From contig CALMED010000012.1 in NCBI GenBank assembly GCA_937862815.1, positions 1 to 64,000 of the forward strand: a stretch of DNA of 64,000 nt. The letters are read 5' to 3'. Both the position numbers and the translations under genes were made by a program. The notes under the pieces were generated by a model that was not told where the DNA came from, ran no database searches, and worked only from the letters and a program-made list of their open reading frames with translations. Positions 41,659-51,276 of this stretch are shown piece after piece. The DNA is from an uncultured Chitinophagaceae bacterium. Lineage in GTDB: Bacteria > Bacteroidota > Bacteroidia > Chitinophagales > Chitinophagaceae. The first letter of the stretch is position 1, and the number at the start of each line of letters is the position of its first letter.

Positions 41659-42816
41659 ATGCGCATCGCTGCTGCACTGCCCATTGCCCTGCTTGGCCTG
41701 CTGAGCCTGGTCGGCTGCTCCAAAAAAAGCAACCCTGCTCCCGGAGGCGGCAACCCCGGGACGCCTACCACACCCGTATGGGACCCCAACGCCATGCGGG
41801 GCATCTGGATCACCACCACAGCCAGTACGGTGCTCGACACCCGCGAAAACATCCGCACGGCCATGCAGGCTTGTCGCACAGCCAATATCAACCACGTATT
41901 TGTAGTGGTTTATAATAATGCCCGCACCACCTATCCCAGCCAGGTGATGCAAAACCTTATTGGCGTTCCCATTCTCGAACGCTTTGCCGGCCGCGACCCG
42001 CTGCGTGAAATTATCGAAGAAGGACAAGCCGCCGGTTTAAAGGTACACGCCTGGTTCGAATATGGTTTTGCCTCTTCGTTCTCTGCAAATGGCGGTCCCA
42101 TTGTAGCCGCCCGTCCGCATTGGGCGGCCCGTGATGCCGGCGGTAACCTTACCATCAAAAACGGATTCGACTGGCTCAACGCGTTTCACCCCGAGGTGCA
42201 GCAGTTCATGATTGACCTGTTTAAAGAGGTTACCAGTAATTATAATGTAGATGGTGTGCAAGGCGATGATCGCCTGCCCGCCCTGCCTTCCAGTGCCGGT
42301 TACGATACGTATACCCTTGGCCTTTACCGGTCCGAAAACGGCGGCGCCGATCCCCCCGGTAATATAACGGACCCCGCCTGGCTGCAATGGCGGGCCCGCA
42401 AACTCAATGCTTTCTGTAAGCGCTTACGCACCGAAGTTAAAGCCATTAAACCAAATATTATGTACACCATGAGTCCCAGCCCCTATCCCTGGGGACTCAA
42501 TGAATACCTGCAGGATTGGCCCACCTGGGTGGACAGCGGATGGGTTGATGCGATTATTCCCCAATGCTACCGATACGACATTGCAGCTTACACTGCCACC
42601 ATCAACCAGCAAAAATCGTTTTACCGCAACACCGCCGTACCTTTCTACCCCGGCGTTTTGCTCCGTTCCGGCACCTACATTGCACCCGATGGCTTTCTGA
42701 CCCAAATGATTACCGAAAACCGCCGTGCCGGCTTTAAAGGTGAAGTATATTTCTTCTATGAAGGATTACCTTCGAGAAGCAGTTGGTTCCAGGGACAGTA
42801 TCCATTTATCCGGTAA
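41659..42816 (+). CDS. GHL10 (DUF187) family glycoside hydrolase-like lipoprotein, copy 2
   Basis: A 385-residue lipoprotein (LLSLVGCSKK, Cys20) followed by a Gly/Pro/Thr linker (about 25-42) and the same GHL10 barrel as the gene at 37482: RGIWITTTAST, NHVFVVVYNNARTTYPSQV, LKVHAWFEYGFAS, DGVQGDDRLPALPS and MSPSPYPWGLNEYLQDW. The candidate catalytic DD and Glu are conserved in both. The two copies are on opposite strands and differ in linker and loops, so they may act on different parts of the glycan. First gene of the forward unit with GH92 and GH20. Confidence 0.87.
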   Translation: MRIAAALPIALLGLLSLVGCSKKSNPAPGGGNPGTPTTPVWDPNAMRGIWITTTASTVLDTRENIRTAMQACRTANINHVFVVVYNNARTTYPSQVMQNLIGVPILERFAGRDPLREIIEEGQAAGLKVHAWFEYGFASSFSANGGPIVAARPHWAARDAGGNLTIKNGFDWLNAFHPEVQQFMIDLFKEVTSNYNVDGVQGDDRLPALPSSAGYDTYTLGLYRSENGGADPPGNITDPAWLQWRARKLNAFCKRLRTEVKAIKPNIMYTMSPSPYPWGLNEYLQDWPTWVDSGWVDAIIPQCYRYDIAAYTATINQQKSFYRNTAVPFYPGVLLRSGTYIAPDGFLTQMITENRRAGFKGEVYFFYEGLPSRSSWFQGQYPFIR

Positions 42817-42817
42817 C

Positions 42818-42987
42818 TGGTGTGGGGCTGTAGGCTTCAGGACATCCATCGGCAGCGGTCCGGGCTGCTTCGGGGTACCGTGCGTTCGCTGCGCTGCCGC
42901 ACCGCCCCGGCACAGCCGGTGCGCCCTACGCATCCCGCAGCCCTTCAACAGATGCAACCCTATCAAAAAAAACCTACCGCTAAATCC
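42818..42987. repeat. GC-rich intergenic element with hairpins, possibly an interspersed repeat
   Basis: Between the GHL10 stop and the GH92 start lies a GC-rich block, unlike the AT-rich spacers elsewhere in the locus. It holds an inverted repeat GCACCG (42899-42904) / CGGTGC (42917-42922) plus shorter palindromes. An open frame runs through it but has no family resemblance, so it is treated as non-coding. Whether it is repeated elsewhere in the genome cannot be seen here. Confidence 0.4.
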
Positions 42988-45156
42988 ATGCGCATGCGTT
43001 CCATTATAGCCATATCCACATCGCTGTTATTGCTGCAACTTGCTGCCTGCCGTCAACCCGAACGCAAACTTACCTCCCTGGTGGATCCTTTTCTTGGTAC
43101 CGGGGGCCACGGCCACGTGTACCCCGGCGCCACGGTTCCTTTTGGGATGGTGCAGCTGAGTCCCGATAACGGCGATGAAGGCTGGGACTGGTGCGCCGGC
43201 TACCACTACAGCAGCAACACCATCGCCGGCTTCAGCCATATGCACCTGAGCGGTACAGGCATTGGCGACTGGTGCGATATTTCCATACTACCGCTTACCG
43301 ATACCGGTTCTGTTCAAGAAGAAAAAATCAAGCTTCCTTTTTCCCACGCCAACGAAAGCGCCGCTCCGGGGTATTATCAGGTAACGCTCGATAACGGCGT
43401 ACGCACCGAACTCACAGCCACCGACCGCACCGGCTATCACCGCTATCACTTTCCCAATGGCACAGGCTGGCTGCGCTTTGATATGGGCTTCCGCATCAAC
43501 TGGGATGCCCCCACCGCCGGCATGCTGGAACTGGTGAACGACAGCACCCTCATCGGCTACCGCTACAGCACCGGTTGGGCAAAAGGACAAAAAGTGTACT
43601 TCGCAGCCCGCTTCAGCAGCCCGGTGCAGGCGCTGCAGTTTATCCACGATTCGGTACGTACCAACAACCAGGCACAGGGCAAAATGGTGAAAGCGCTCCT
43701 GCAGTTCAACAATACCCCTGCGTTACAAGTGCAGGTAAGTTTGAGTACCGTCAGCACCGCCAAAGCGTTGCAGGAACTGGCTACGCAACAAGGGCGCAGC
43801 TTCGATTGGGTACGTACCGAAGCCGATACCCGCTGGGAAGCCGAGTTGCGGAAAATACAGGTGCAACATACCGAAGCCCACCGCGATACCCTGTTTTACA
43901 CCGCCCTCTACCGCACCTGCCTGGCGCCGGTTATCAGCAGCGATGCCGATGGTACTTACCAAACCCACGATAACAAGGTCAACCGCTTCACCGCCGGCAA
44001 AAATAAATACACCATCTTCAGCCAGTGGGATGTGTTTCGGGCACTCAACCCCTTATTCACCCTCACCCAACCCGAACGGTTGCCCGATATGCTCAACAGC
44101 ATGTTGCAGTTCTACGACGATAATGGCCTGCTGCCCGTTTGGGATATCAGCAGTTGGGAAGCCAATACCATGACCGGCTATCACAGCATCCCCATCCTGG
44201 CCGATGCCATGCTCAAAGGCATCAAAGGCTTCGACTATAGTAAAGCGTATGAAGCCATGAAAAAAAGCGCTTTCCAAAACCAGCGCGGCACACCCGAGTA
44301 TATCCGCTATGGCTACCTGCCGCAGGATAAACATGGCTGGAGTGTGACCATTACACTGGAATATGCCTATGATGATTGGTGCATTGCACAAGTAGCTAAA
44401 CTACTGGGTAACGAAGCCGATTACAAACTGTTCATGCAACGGGCCGCCAGCTACAAAAACCTGTTCGATCCTAGTACGGGCTTCTTCCGCAGCAAAAACA
44501 GCAACGGACAATTTGTAGAACCCTTTGACCCGCTGCACAGCGAACATGGGTTCGATGGCCAATATATTGAAGGTACTGCCTGGCAACACAGCTTTTTTGT
44601 GCCGCACGACCTTGATGGCTTTGCAGCCCTCCACGGCGGTAGCGCACAACTCGTAGCCAAGCTGGATGCTTTGTTCAATGCCCCCTCCGAACTGCGGGGT
44701 GAAAATGTATCGGCCGATGTAACAGGTTTGATTGGTCAATATGCCCACGGAAACGAGCCCAGTCACCACATCATTTACATGTACACCCTGCTGGGCCAGC
44801 CCGAAAAAGCCGCCCATTGGTTACGGGTGGTGGCCGACAGCATGTACAAAACAGGTCCGGATGGCTTAATTGGCAACGACGATTGCGGACAAATGAGCGC
44901 CTGGTATATCTGGACTTCACTCGGATTCTACCCCATGAACCCTGCCGCTGGCGATTATGTGTTCGGCTATCCGTTAATTGAATCGGCCCGCCTGCAATTG
45001 CCCAACGGAAAAGAACTGCAGATTCAGGTGAAAAAGAAAACAAAACAACCTACCCGTATTACGGGCGTTCAGTTGAATGGGAAGGAAGTTCCTGTCCGAA
45101 GCATCCACCACCGGCAGTTGTTGGAGGGTGGCACTTTGGTGTTAGAGTTGGGTTGA
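42988..45156 (+). CDS. GH92 family alpha-mannosidase, lipoprotein
   Basis: A 722-residue calcium-dependent exo-alpha-mannosidase family protein, anchored as a lipoprotein (LQLAACRQPE, Cys21). The GH92 signatures are clear: FLGTGGHGHVYPGATVPFGM at the N-terminus, SQWDVFRALNPLFTL, YIEGTAWQHSFFVPHD, and GNDDCGQMSAWYIWTSLGFY near the C-terminus. Linkage preference (1,2, 1,3, 1,4 or mannose-phosphate) cannot be read by eye. The start at 42988 is set by the lipoprotein signal; the frame is open upstream through the GC-rich element but has no homology there. Transcribed with the second GHL10 gene and probably GH20. Confidence 0.92.
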   Translation: MRMRSIIAISTSLLLLQLAACRQPERKLTSLVDPFLGTGGHGHVYPGATVPFGMVQLSPDNGDEGWDWCAGYHYSSNTIAGFSHMHLSGTGIGDWCDISILPLTDTGSVQEEKIKLPFSHANESAAPGYYQVTLDNGVRTELTATDRTGYHRYHFPNGTGWLRFDMGFRINWDAPTAGMLELVNDSTLIGYRYSTGWAKGQKVYFAARFSSPVQALQFIHDSVRTNNQAQGKMVKALLQFNNTPALQVQVSLSTVSTAKALQELATQQGRSFDWVRTEADTRWEAELRKIQVQHTEAHRDTLFYTALYRTCLAPVISSDADGTYQTHDNKVNRFTAGKNKYTIFSQWDVFRALNPLFTLTQPERLPDMLNSMLQFYDDNGLLPVWDISSWEANTMTGYHSIPILADAMLKGIKGFDYSKAYEAMKKSAFQNQRGTPEYIRYGYLPQDKHGWSVTITLEYAYDDWCIAQVAKLLGNEADYKLFMQRAASYKNLFDPSTGFFRSKNSNGQFVEPFDPLHSEHGFDGQYIEGTAWQHSFFVPHDLDGFAALHGGSAQLVAKLDALFNAPSELRGENVSADVTGLIGQYAHGNEPSHHIIYMYTLLGQPEKAAHWLRVVADSMYKTGPDGLIGNDDCGQMSAWYIWTSLGFYPMNPAAGDYVFGYPLIESARLQLPNGKELQIQVKKKTKQPTRITGVQLNGKEVPVRSIHHRQLLEGGTLVLELG

Positions 45157-45313
45157 AGGTATCGCGGCAAGAACACATGAAGCTGATAAATTGACGGGTT
45201 GACAAGCAACTTACTTCTGCCCTGATTAATCCGTTAACCATTCTCTTCCCCTAGCAGTGCCTGAAATGCCTGGAACCGGAAACTAAGATTCGGCGATTTC
45301 AATCATATACATC

Positions 45314-45349
45314 CACTCATTCATTCACTCATTCACTCATTCACTCATG
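45314..45349. repeat. CACTCATT octanucleotide array running into the GH20 start codon
   Basis: Four near-perfect CACTCATT/CATT units end exactly at the ATG (45347-45349), which is the last unit with G in place of T. It is the reverse complement of the AATGAATGAGTG repeats at 6277 and 26551. The rest of the 190-bp spacer after GH92 shows nothing else. Confidence 0.8.
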
Positions 45350-47806
45350 CTCCGCAATCTGCCCTTCCTTTTGCTCCTCTTCAGCCTGCAGGCAACCGCC
45401 CAAACACAAAGCCGCCTGCTACCGAAAAAGGGACTCTTTGTAACCACGCAAAACCTTACCTGGGCTTCCGGTTCGGAGATCAACATCTTTACAGCCGATA
45501 AGAAACACCACCACTACTACTTCACCTGGTGGGAACAGGATGCCGACTCTACCGTACAGGGGCGTGATATCCTGTACCTGGGCAGCAGCAATACCGCCGT
45601 TGCAGGCAGCTATTCGCTGAAACAGAAAGGAACAGCCAGTAACATTGCACTCCAATGCAACTGGAACCGCAGCGATACCGGCGTGGCCGACCTGGTACAT
45701 GCACGCTTGTGGCTGCCGTATTTTCATGAAGCCCGTTGGTATGTAAAGGGCAATCCCGTAACGCTGCAACAACTCGCCCAGCTAACGACAACCGAACTGG
45801 AAGTACATACCCCCTTTGGAAATTTCCTTTTCCAATCTTCGCACCCGTTCCGCAGCCGCAGAAATGATGCGCCGCAGCCCGGTTCAAACGATTACGAAAA
45901 GCGTTCGCAGCACCTCCTGCTGTATGAAAATGATATTACCCTGATTCCATCCGGAAAGCTTGAACGCAACTTTACTGTAACGGAAATTGCTGCCGGACCC
46001 ATTGTAAAATATACGGATACCAGCCTTGTTATACAACCTGTTCCGGTAAATGCTGCATGGGTTCCCGATCTGCCGGTGCAGCAGTTATTACCCCGGCCCC
46101 AACAAATGGACTTGCAAGGCAGTTACTACTCCATTTGTCAGCCTGCTACAACTCCCATCAGCCACGAATCCCGCATGTTCCGACAGTTACTTCTACTGCA
46201 CTGGCAGTTGCCGGACGATTGTGTTACATCCATTTCTACAGAGAAAAAACAGGATTTACCTGCCGAAGCCTACCAACTGCAAATTACCGGCATCGGCATC
46301 CGCATCGGCTACAGCACAGCAGCCGGGTTGCAGCATGCCTTGCATACACTGGTGCAGTTAGTGCAAAATCAAAACGGCACGTTAGTACTGCCGCAGGGCA
46401 ATATCATTGATGCACCTGCTATAAGATGGCGGGGTATTCACATGTTTACCGGGCCGCAATCGTGGCCCCTCCACCGCCGCATGTACGAACGGGTATTACT
46501 GCCGCTCAAAATGAACAAAGTGGTGCTGCAGTGCGAGCAGGCGGAGTGGAAAAGCTTTCCGAATATTCACAGTAAAATTTCGGTGCCGTTAGCCGACCTG
46601 AAAGCCGAATTCGACTGGCTGCGGCAACAACACAATGAACCCATTCCCCTCATCCAGAGCCTGGGACATATGGAATGGTTTTTCAAACCACAGGAAAACC
46701 GCAAACTGGCCATAAACCCATTGTATCCTTATACCCTCAATGCCGATTTACCGGAAGCGAGAAAAGCGGTAAAAAAAATCTGGGATGAAGCCTTTCGTTT
46801 GCTGCGCCCCCGCATCATGCATATTGGCTTTGATGAAATTGGCATGATCGGTTTTCACTTACCCCGCGAAAAAGAAGTGGAGCTATGGAAAACACAAATC
46901 AACTACCTGCACCGCTATGCCCAAAAGAAAAAAACGCCCCTCATGCTCTGGGGCGATATGGGCCTGGGGCCGGGTGAAGGTCCGGATGCACTAAACGGCA
47001 TCACCCGAGAGCGGGCGGCCCTGCTCAAAAGCACCATTCCCAAAGGCAGCTATATTGCGGACTGGCACTACATCAACAACCCCAACCCGGAAATCTATAA
47101 TACTAATCTGCGTATCTGGAAAGAAAACGGAAACATCCCCCTGGCTTCGCCCTGGCTGCATCCGAATAACGTTCGAGGATTTGTCCTGGCGGCGAAGGCT
47201 GCAGGCGCCGGATTGCTGCAAACCACCTGGGCCGATTTTGAAAGCAGTGAAGCCAACATGCTGCTCAACATCGAACAGTTTGGTGCTTATGTACTGGCGT
47301 TGGATTATGCCTGGAGCGGCCGCACCGAACTACCCGAAGCCTTGCCCTACCATCATGTGGAAGAATGGGCCAGTCGCTTTTACAGCGAAGCCCGCCCCAT
47401 TAACCAGCGCAAAGGATGGCTTTTGCAAACAGCAGTTCCGCTGAGAAACATCACATCGGATGCACTGCAACAGGCACCCGAAGTACTCACATTTTCCTTG
47501 CCCCCTTTCATGGCATCCGGCTTTCGCATCAAAGCGGCAACCGATCAAATTTTACAGGAAGGTACTCCGGTGGCAGTCGTGCAGTTTTACGCCGGTAACC
47601 GCCTTGTGGAAGAGCGTATGCTGCGTTACGGCGCTGAGCTGCGCAGCAGGCAGGATCAACGCAGCATCTTTGCCCATGTACCGGGGAAAGACCGGAAAAC
47701 CTATTACCGCTTTTTTGAAAAACACCAAGAAATTACGACAGTAAAAATTCAGCTACTGCATGCAGGAAGTGGCTTGCAGGTGGAGGAACTGATGCTGATT
47801 GAATGA
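45347..47806 (+). CDS. GH20-like beta-N-acetylhexosaminidase
   Basis: An 819-residue exported protein with signal peptide MLRNLPFLLLLFSLQATAQ. Residues 20-260 form an unassigned N-terminal region, about 265-370 a GH20b-like domain, and about 380-640 the GH20 barrel with RWRGIHMFTGPQSWP, SLGHMEWFF and HIGFDEIGM. Asp496-Glu497 are the expected catalytic pair of substrate-assisted hexosaminidases. A C-terminal beta domain follows. It would release terminal GlcNAc or GalNAc. It is longer than classic GH20 enzymes because of the extra N- and C-terminal regions. The start lies at the end of a repeat array. Confidence 0.85.
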   Translation: MLRNLPFLLLLFSLQATAQTQSRLLPKKGLFVTTQNLTWASGSEINIFTADKKHHHYYFTWWEQDADSTVQGRDILYLGSSNTAVAGSYSLKQKGTASNIALQCNWNRSDTGVADLVHARLWLPYFHEARWYVKGNPVTLQQLAQLTTTELEVHTPFGNFLFQSSHPFRSRRNDAPQPGSNDYEKRSQHLLLYENDITLIPSGKLERNFTVTEIAAGPIVKYTDTSLVIQPVPVNAAWVPDLPVQQLLPRPQQMDLQGSYYSICQPATTPISHESRMFRQLLLLHWQLPDDCVTSISTEKKQDLPAEAYQLQITGIGIRIGYSTAAGLQHALHTLVQLVQNQNGTLVLPQGNIIDAPAIRWRGIHMFTGPQSWPLHRRMYERVLLPLKMNKVVLQCEQAEWKSFPNIHSKISVPLADLKAEFDWLRQQHNEPIPLIQSLGHMEWFFKPQENRKLAINPLYPYTLNADLPEARKAVKKIWDEAFRLLRPRIMHIGFDEIGMIGFHLPREKEVELWKTQINYLHRYAQKKKTPLMLWGDMGLGPGEGPDALNGITRERAALLKSTIPKGSYIADWHYINNPNPEIYNTNLRIWKENGNIPLASPWLHPNNVRGFVLAAKAAGAGLLQTTWADFESSEANMLLNIEQFGAYVLALDYAWSGRTELPEALPYHHVEEWASRFYSEARPINQRKGWLLQTAVPLRNITSDALQQAPEVLTFSLPPFMASGFRIKAATDQILQEGTPVAVVQFYAGNRLVEERMLRYGAELRSRQDQRSIFAHVPGKDRKTYYRFFEKHQEITTVKIQLLHAGSGLQVEELMLIE

Positions 47807-47849
47807 AATATTGCATCATTTCAGTGTCATGAAAATTTCTTACAAGATT

Positions 47850-47977
47850 TAACTGCAAAGCCGCTAAGACGTTAATAACAAAGTGAATGATCAAACAAAG
47901 TTCAGGAGTAGATCATTGGCACAAAAAACCTAAACCACAATCCAAAAACTCTTTGCGCCTCAGCGTCTTTGCGGTTA
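47850..47977. repeat. Imperfect 22-bp inverted repeat between convergent GH20 and nagX-like genes
   Basis: The left arm (47850-47871, starting TAACTGCAAAGCCGC) and right arm (47956-47977, reverse complement starting TAACCGCAAAGACGC) match at 18 of 22 positions, with 84 bp between. The GCAAAGACGC-type arms resemble short intergenic repeats known from many genomes. No ORF lies inside. Confidence 0.65.
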
Positions 47978-47982
47978 CTGCC

Positions 47983-49395
47983 TCAGGTTTTCCAAAACCA
48001 CTTACGCTTCACAAAAAAGATAGTGATCAGTGAAACGATGCCGGTAAAGAGAACGCCCCGCAAAAAGCCCATCCATGCATTCTGCGTCATGCTATCGAGT
48101 ATAAATTTGGTATGCGTCAATTGCAACAAGGGCAACAAAAGCAGATTGCCCGCAACATAAGCCACCATGGGATTCTTTCCATTCAGCGCAAAATAGGTAC
48201 TGATTGCACCGAAATAATTGCGCTTTGCGAGCACCGTAAAGATGATCAGCATAAAAAACGCCAAACCGCCCGTAACAAAGTAATAACTGTACGTTGAGGA
48301 ATCTTTTTTGATACCACCTTCATAGGCTTCAAAAAACAGGCCCAGCAGCAGCAGGTATGTACCGGCCTCTGCAAGCTTGCGGTACAAATTTTCGGGTTCT
48401 GCTGAGCGCAACAGATAAAGCGCCCCTATGCAGATCAATAAGCTGCCTGTAACATTCAATACCAGCTCACGGGTAAAGAGTCCATACAGGTTCAATACCA
48501 GCAAACCCGTTGCCAGCAAGGACAGCAGGTTTTCATGGTTGCGGGATAAAGCAGAGTTTTCTTCCTTCTGCTGCATCACTTGCAGCATCCACTCGCCAGC
48601 AATGGTGCCGGGCAGGATCAGAAAAAGGTATTTGAGGAAATAAAACTTATACAACCAGTCAATTTGAAAGGAGCCTATCCCCTTCCATTCAAATATCATT
48701 TTCGCCCAGCCGCCTCCAGGCTCTTTGGCGGCCAGGAAAATGGCCATCACAAAGGGTAATAACCCTATCCGCAGGAGGGGTTGGTTGCGGGTGAAATAAT
48801 AGATGATCGTACAAAAAAAAGCCATATTAGCCAGCACCAGGATGATGATATCACTTTTATATAAGTCGAACCCCTTGCCATTCCAGAACGGCAGCAACCA
48901 CAACAAGTAAACAGCAGCTGCAAAAGCCAGTATGCGTATCACAATAAAAATGCGCCGATACCGCTGTCCTTTATAATCATAAAATTGAAAGAACAGCAGC
49001 ACAAAAGCAAATAGCGACAAGAGCTGTTCGCTCACACCGGGCTGTGGTACAATAACCCAGGCCTTCATGTGCTGTGTAAACAAGGCAAAAAAGGCCAGTA
49101 AGGCAAACCGCTTCGCCGCCAGTTGCAGCACATAGCCGGCACCCTTGCCAGCTTCGATATGCTTTTTCAGCGCCAGCGGTATGGCGGCGCCCATGCTGAA
49201 CAAAAAGAAAGGAAAAACAAGGTCAACCCAGGTGATACCGGGTATGGCAGCATCGAATTTATGCAGCGGTGGCGGCACCTGTGCATGGTACATCCACGGC
49301 GGCAATACCCCTCCGTAGGCAATAGCGCCACTCAGTACCATGGTAAGAATGGCGAAGCCCCGCAGGGCATCCAGACTTTCGTTCCGCTGCAGCAT
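47983..49395 (-). CDS. DUF5009 / NagX-type membrane acyltransferase
   Basis: A 470-residue membrane protein with about 12 hydrophobic segments, of the heparan-alpha-glucosaminide N-acetyltransferase-like (NagX, DUF5009) family. It starts RNESLDALRGFAILTMVLSGA and has WVDLVFPFFLFSMGAAIPLAL, the family signature. Relatives are found with GlcNAc-utilisation genes in several Proteobacteria and Bacteroidota, possibly acetylating glucosamine across the membrane. It follows susD by 76 bp, but a terminator lies between them, so its expression is probably reduced or separate. Confidence 0.88.
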   Translation of the reverse strand: MLQRNESLDALRGFAILTMVLSGAIAYGGVLPPWMYHAQVPPPLHKFDAAIPGITWVDLVFPFFLFSMGAAIPLALKKHIEAGKGAGYVLQLAAKRFALLAFFALFTQHMKAWVIVPQPGVSEQLLSLFAFVLLFFQFYDYKGQRYRRIFIVIRILAFAAAVYLLWLLPFWNGKGFDLYKSDIIILVLANMAFFCTIIYYFTRNQPLLRIGLLPFVMAIFLAAKEPGGGWAKMIFEWKGIGSFQIDWLYKFYFLKYLFLILPGTIAGEWMLQVMQQKEENSALSRNHENLLSLLATGLLVLNLYGLFTRELVLNVTGSLLICIGALYLLRSAEPENLYRKLAEAGTYLLLLGLFFEAYEGGIKKDSSTYSYYFVTGGLAFFMLIIFTVLAKRNYFGAISTYFALNGKNPMVAYVAGNLLLLPLLQLTHTKFILDSMTQNAWMGFLRGVLFTGIVSLITIFFVKRKWFWKT

Positions 49396-49410
49396 AAAAT
49401 TTAAATTAAG

Positions 49411-49439
49411 AAAAATAGGGCGGCGTTGAAACGCCGCCC
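49411..49439 (-). terminator. Intra-operon terminator between susD and the nagX-like gene
   Basis: On the reverse strand a 9-10 bp GC stem (GGGCGGCGTT arm at 49418-49427, AACGCCGCCC at 49430-49439) is followed by TATTTTTC. Placed 32 nt after the susD stop and 15 nt before the next ATG. Confidence 0.8.
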
Positions 49440-49471
49440 GCTAACTATTGATTATGACCTTTCAAAAAAGG

Positions 49472-51253
49472 TTACCATCCTGGGTTTTGCTTAATACCAT
49501 TGGGGTTTACATCCACCTCAAATGTAGGGATGGGCCACAATTTATACCGGTTGTTGGAATTGTTACGGGTCTGATTACGAAACCGGATCCGCTGATTCAC
49601 ACTGGCCGTATAGCTGGGTACATTATCAACATCAAAACTGGGCGTTGCAGGTGCAACGGCGGGATCAAAGGCTGCCCCCACCACCGGGAAGCTGTTGGCC
49701 TTTGCATAGATATCCCAGCGACGAAGATCGAACAAACGCAAGCCTTCGCCGCCAAATTCCACAGCCCGCTCACGGCGGATGATCGTACGCAGTTGCGCCT
49801 GGTTGGTGGTGGTTACACTGGGTTGACCGGCCCGGTTGCGTACGGCATTCAAGGCAGCCAGCACGGTACCGTCAATTTCGTTCAATTCCATTTTCGCTTC
49901 CGCATACATCAACAGAATATCGGCATAGCGCATGAGTATGTAACCGGTTTTGGTTTCCCAGGAGTATTGGGTACTATCCACATACTTACGCCAGCTATAG
50001 CCAACGCCTCCAATATTACCGGTGGCACTTACCTGCCATTGAATACCGGCAGCCTGGGCTCCGATCCAATCGTTGTTGCCGGTTACATTGTCAAACTGAC
50101 CGGTCCCCCAGTTGAACCTGCGACGAACGTTTGAATAGATATTATAAATCGTACGTTCGTTAGGGTTAACATACGGAAGTACATTTACGTTGTTTCTCCA
50201 ATTTACAGTATCGCCCTGCATAATAACCGTCCAGCGAAGACGACGGTCGCGGTTATCGCGGGGATTTGCCGGATCGTATACGGTTGACTGGTCAATACGC
50301 TGCCCATCACGTCCTTCAAATAAATCTACCAGCACCTGTGAAGGAAAATGACTGCTTTGGGAATTGGTTACCTGCCGGGGTATGGTAAGCACCACCAGCC
50401 AGTTCTGTGGATTGAGCTGATCGGTGGGATAGGTTTGATTGAAAAGAATTTCCCGGTTCACATTTGCCACTTGTCCCGCCTGCATAAAGAGGGCAGGATA
50501 ATTTGGGTTGAGGCCATACAGGTTTGTATCCATGATAGCCTTGGTGGCGACAGCAGCCGTACGGTAATCTTTAACAAGCAGGGCAAGTTTTGCTTTAATA
50601 CCCAGAGCAACGGCCTTATTAACACGGCCATTACCGATAACCGGTTGCGCATTGGCCGCATCAAAGCGGGCTACCGCCGTATCAAGGTCTCTGTATAATT
50701 CCTGAACGATGGTGGCAACCGGAGTACGGGTAGCTCCCAACACCTCACTTACAGTGGGGGGTTTGGTGTAGAAAGGCACGTCGCCAAACATATACAGAAG
50801 ATGGAAATACCCCCATGCCCGAAGTGTAATGGTTTCGGCCATAATACGACTGTAAGCTTGGGGTGTTACATTTGCCTGTCCGACGGGCATTTGATTCAGC
50901 TGCTGGTTGGCACGCTGAATCAGCCGGTATGCCTGGTTCCACGAACGGTTTACAAGGTCGTTGTTCAACAGGAAAGGACCATTCTCGCCCATGGCCACCT
51001 GGTCTTCAGCATTACCACCCCGCTTAATAGCCAGGTCGGTTGACGCTTCTACCGCAAACATCAGCGGTGTATTGTTAGGGAACACCCACATGGCGGCACC
51101 GTATACACCCACCAAACCCTGTTGCATTTCCACTTCATTGGAAAGGAAATTAGTGGCCGAGGACGCATCCAGGGGCTTTCGGTCAAGGAACTTTTTACAT
51201 CCGCCGGCACCGATCAGCACCAGTAACAACGGCATGAGATATATCTTTTTCAT
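49472..51253 (-). CDS. SusD/RagB family glycan-binding lipoprotein
   Basis: A 593-residue surface lipoprotein (VLIGAGGCKKFL, Cys19) that forms the lid of the SusC channel and binds the target oligosaccharide. Family features include KKFLDRKPL directly after the cysteine, the TPR-like region, ETITLRAWGYFHLLYMFGDVPF, LMRYADILLMYAEAKMEL, and IIRRERAVEFGGEGLRLFDLRRW near the C-terminus. The start at 51253 begins the signal peptide; an upstream ATG at 51277 is less likely. 23 bp downstream of susC. Confidence 0.95.
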   Translation of the reverse strand: MKKIYLMPLLLVLIGAGGCKKFLDRKPLDASSATNFLSNEVEMQQGLVGVYGAAMWVFPNNTPLMFAVEASTDLAIKRGGNAEDQVAMGENGPFLLNNDLVNRSWNQAYRLIQRANQQLNQMPVGQANVTPQAYSRIMAETITLRAWGYFHLLYMFGDVPFYTKPPTVSEVLGATRTPVATIVQELYRDLDTAVARFDAANAQPVIGNGRVNKAVALGIKAKLALLVKDYRTAAVATKAIMDTNLYGLNPNYPALFMQAGQVANVNREILFNQTYPTDQLNPQNWLVVLTIPRQVTNSQSSHFPSQVLVDLFEGRDGQRIDQSTVYDPANPRDNRDRRLRWTVIMQGDTVNWRNNVNVLPYVNPNERTIYNIYSNVRRRFNWGTGQFDNVTGNNDWIGAQAAGIQWQVSATGNIGGVGYSWRKYVDSTQYSWETKTGYILMRYADILLMYAEAKMELNEIDGTVLAALNAVRNRAGQPSVTTTNQAQLRTIIRRERAVEFGGEGLRLFDLRRWDIYAKANSFPVVGAAFDPAVAPATPSFDVDNVPSYTASVNQRIRFRNQTRNNSNNRYKLWPIPTFEVDVNPNGIKQNPGW

Positions 51254-51276
51254 ACTTGTATGCATTAGATGGTTCA

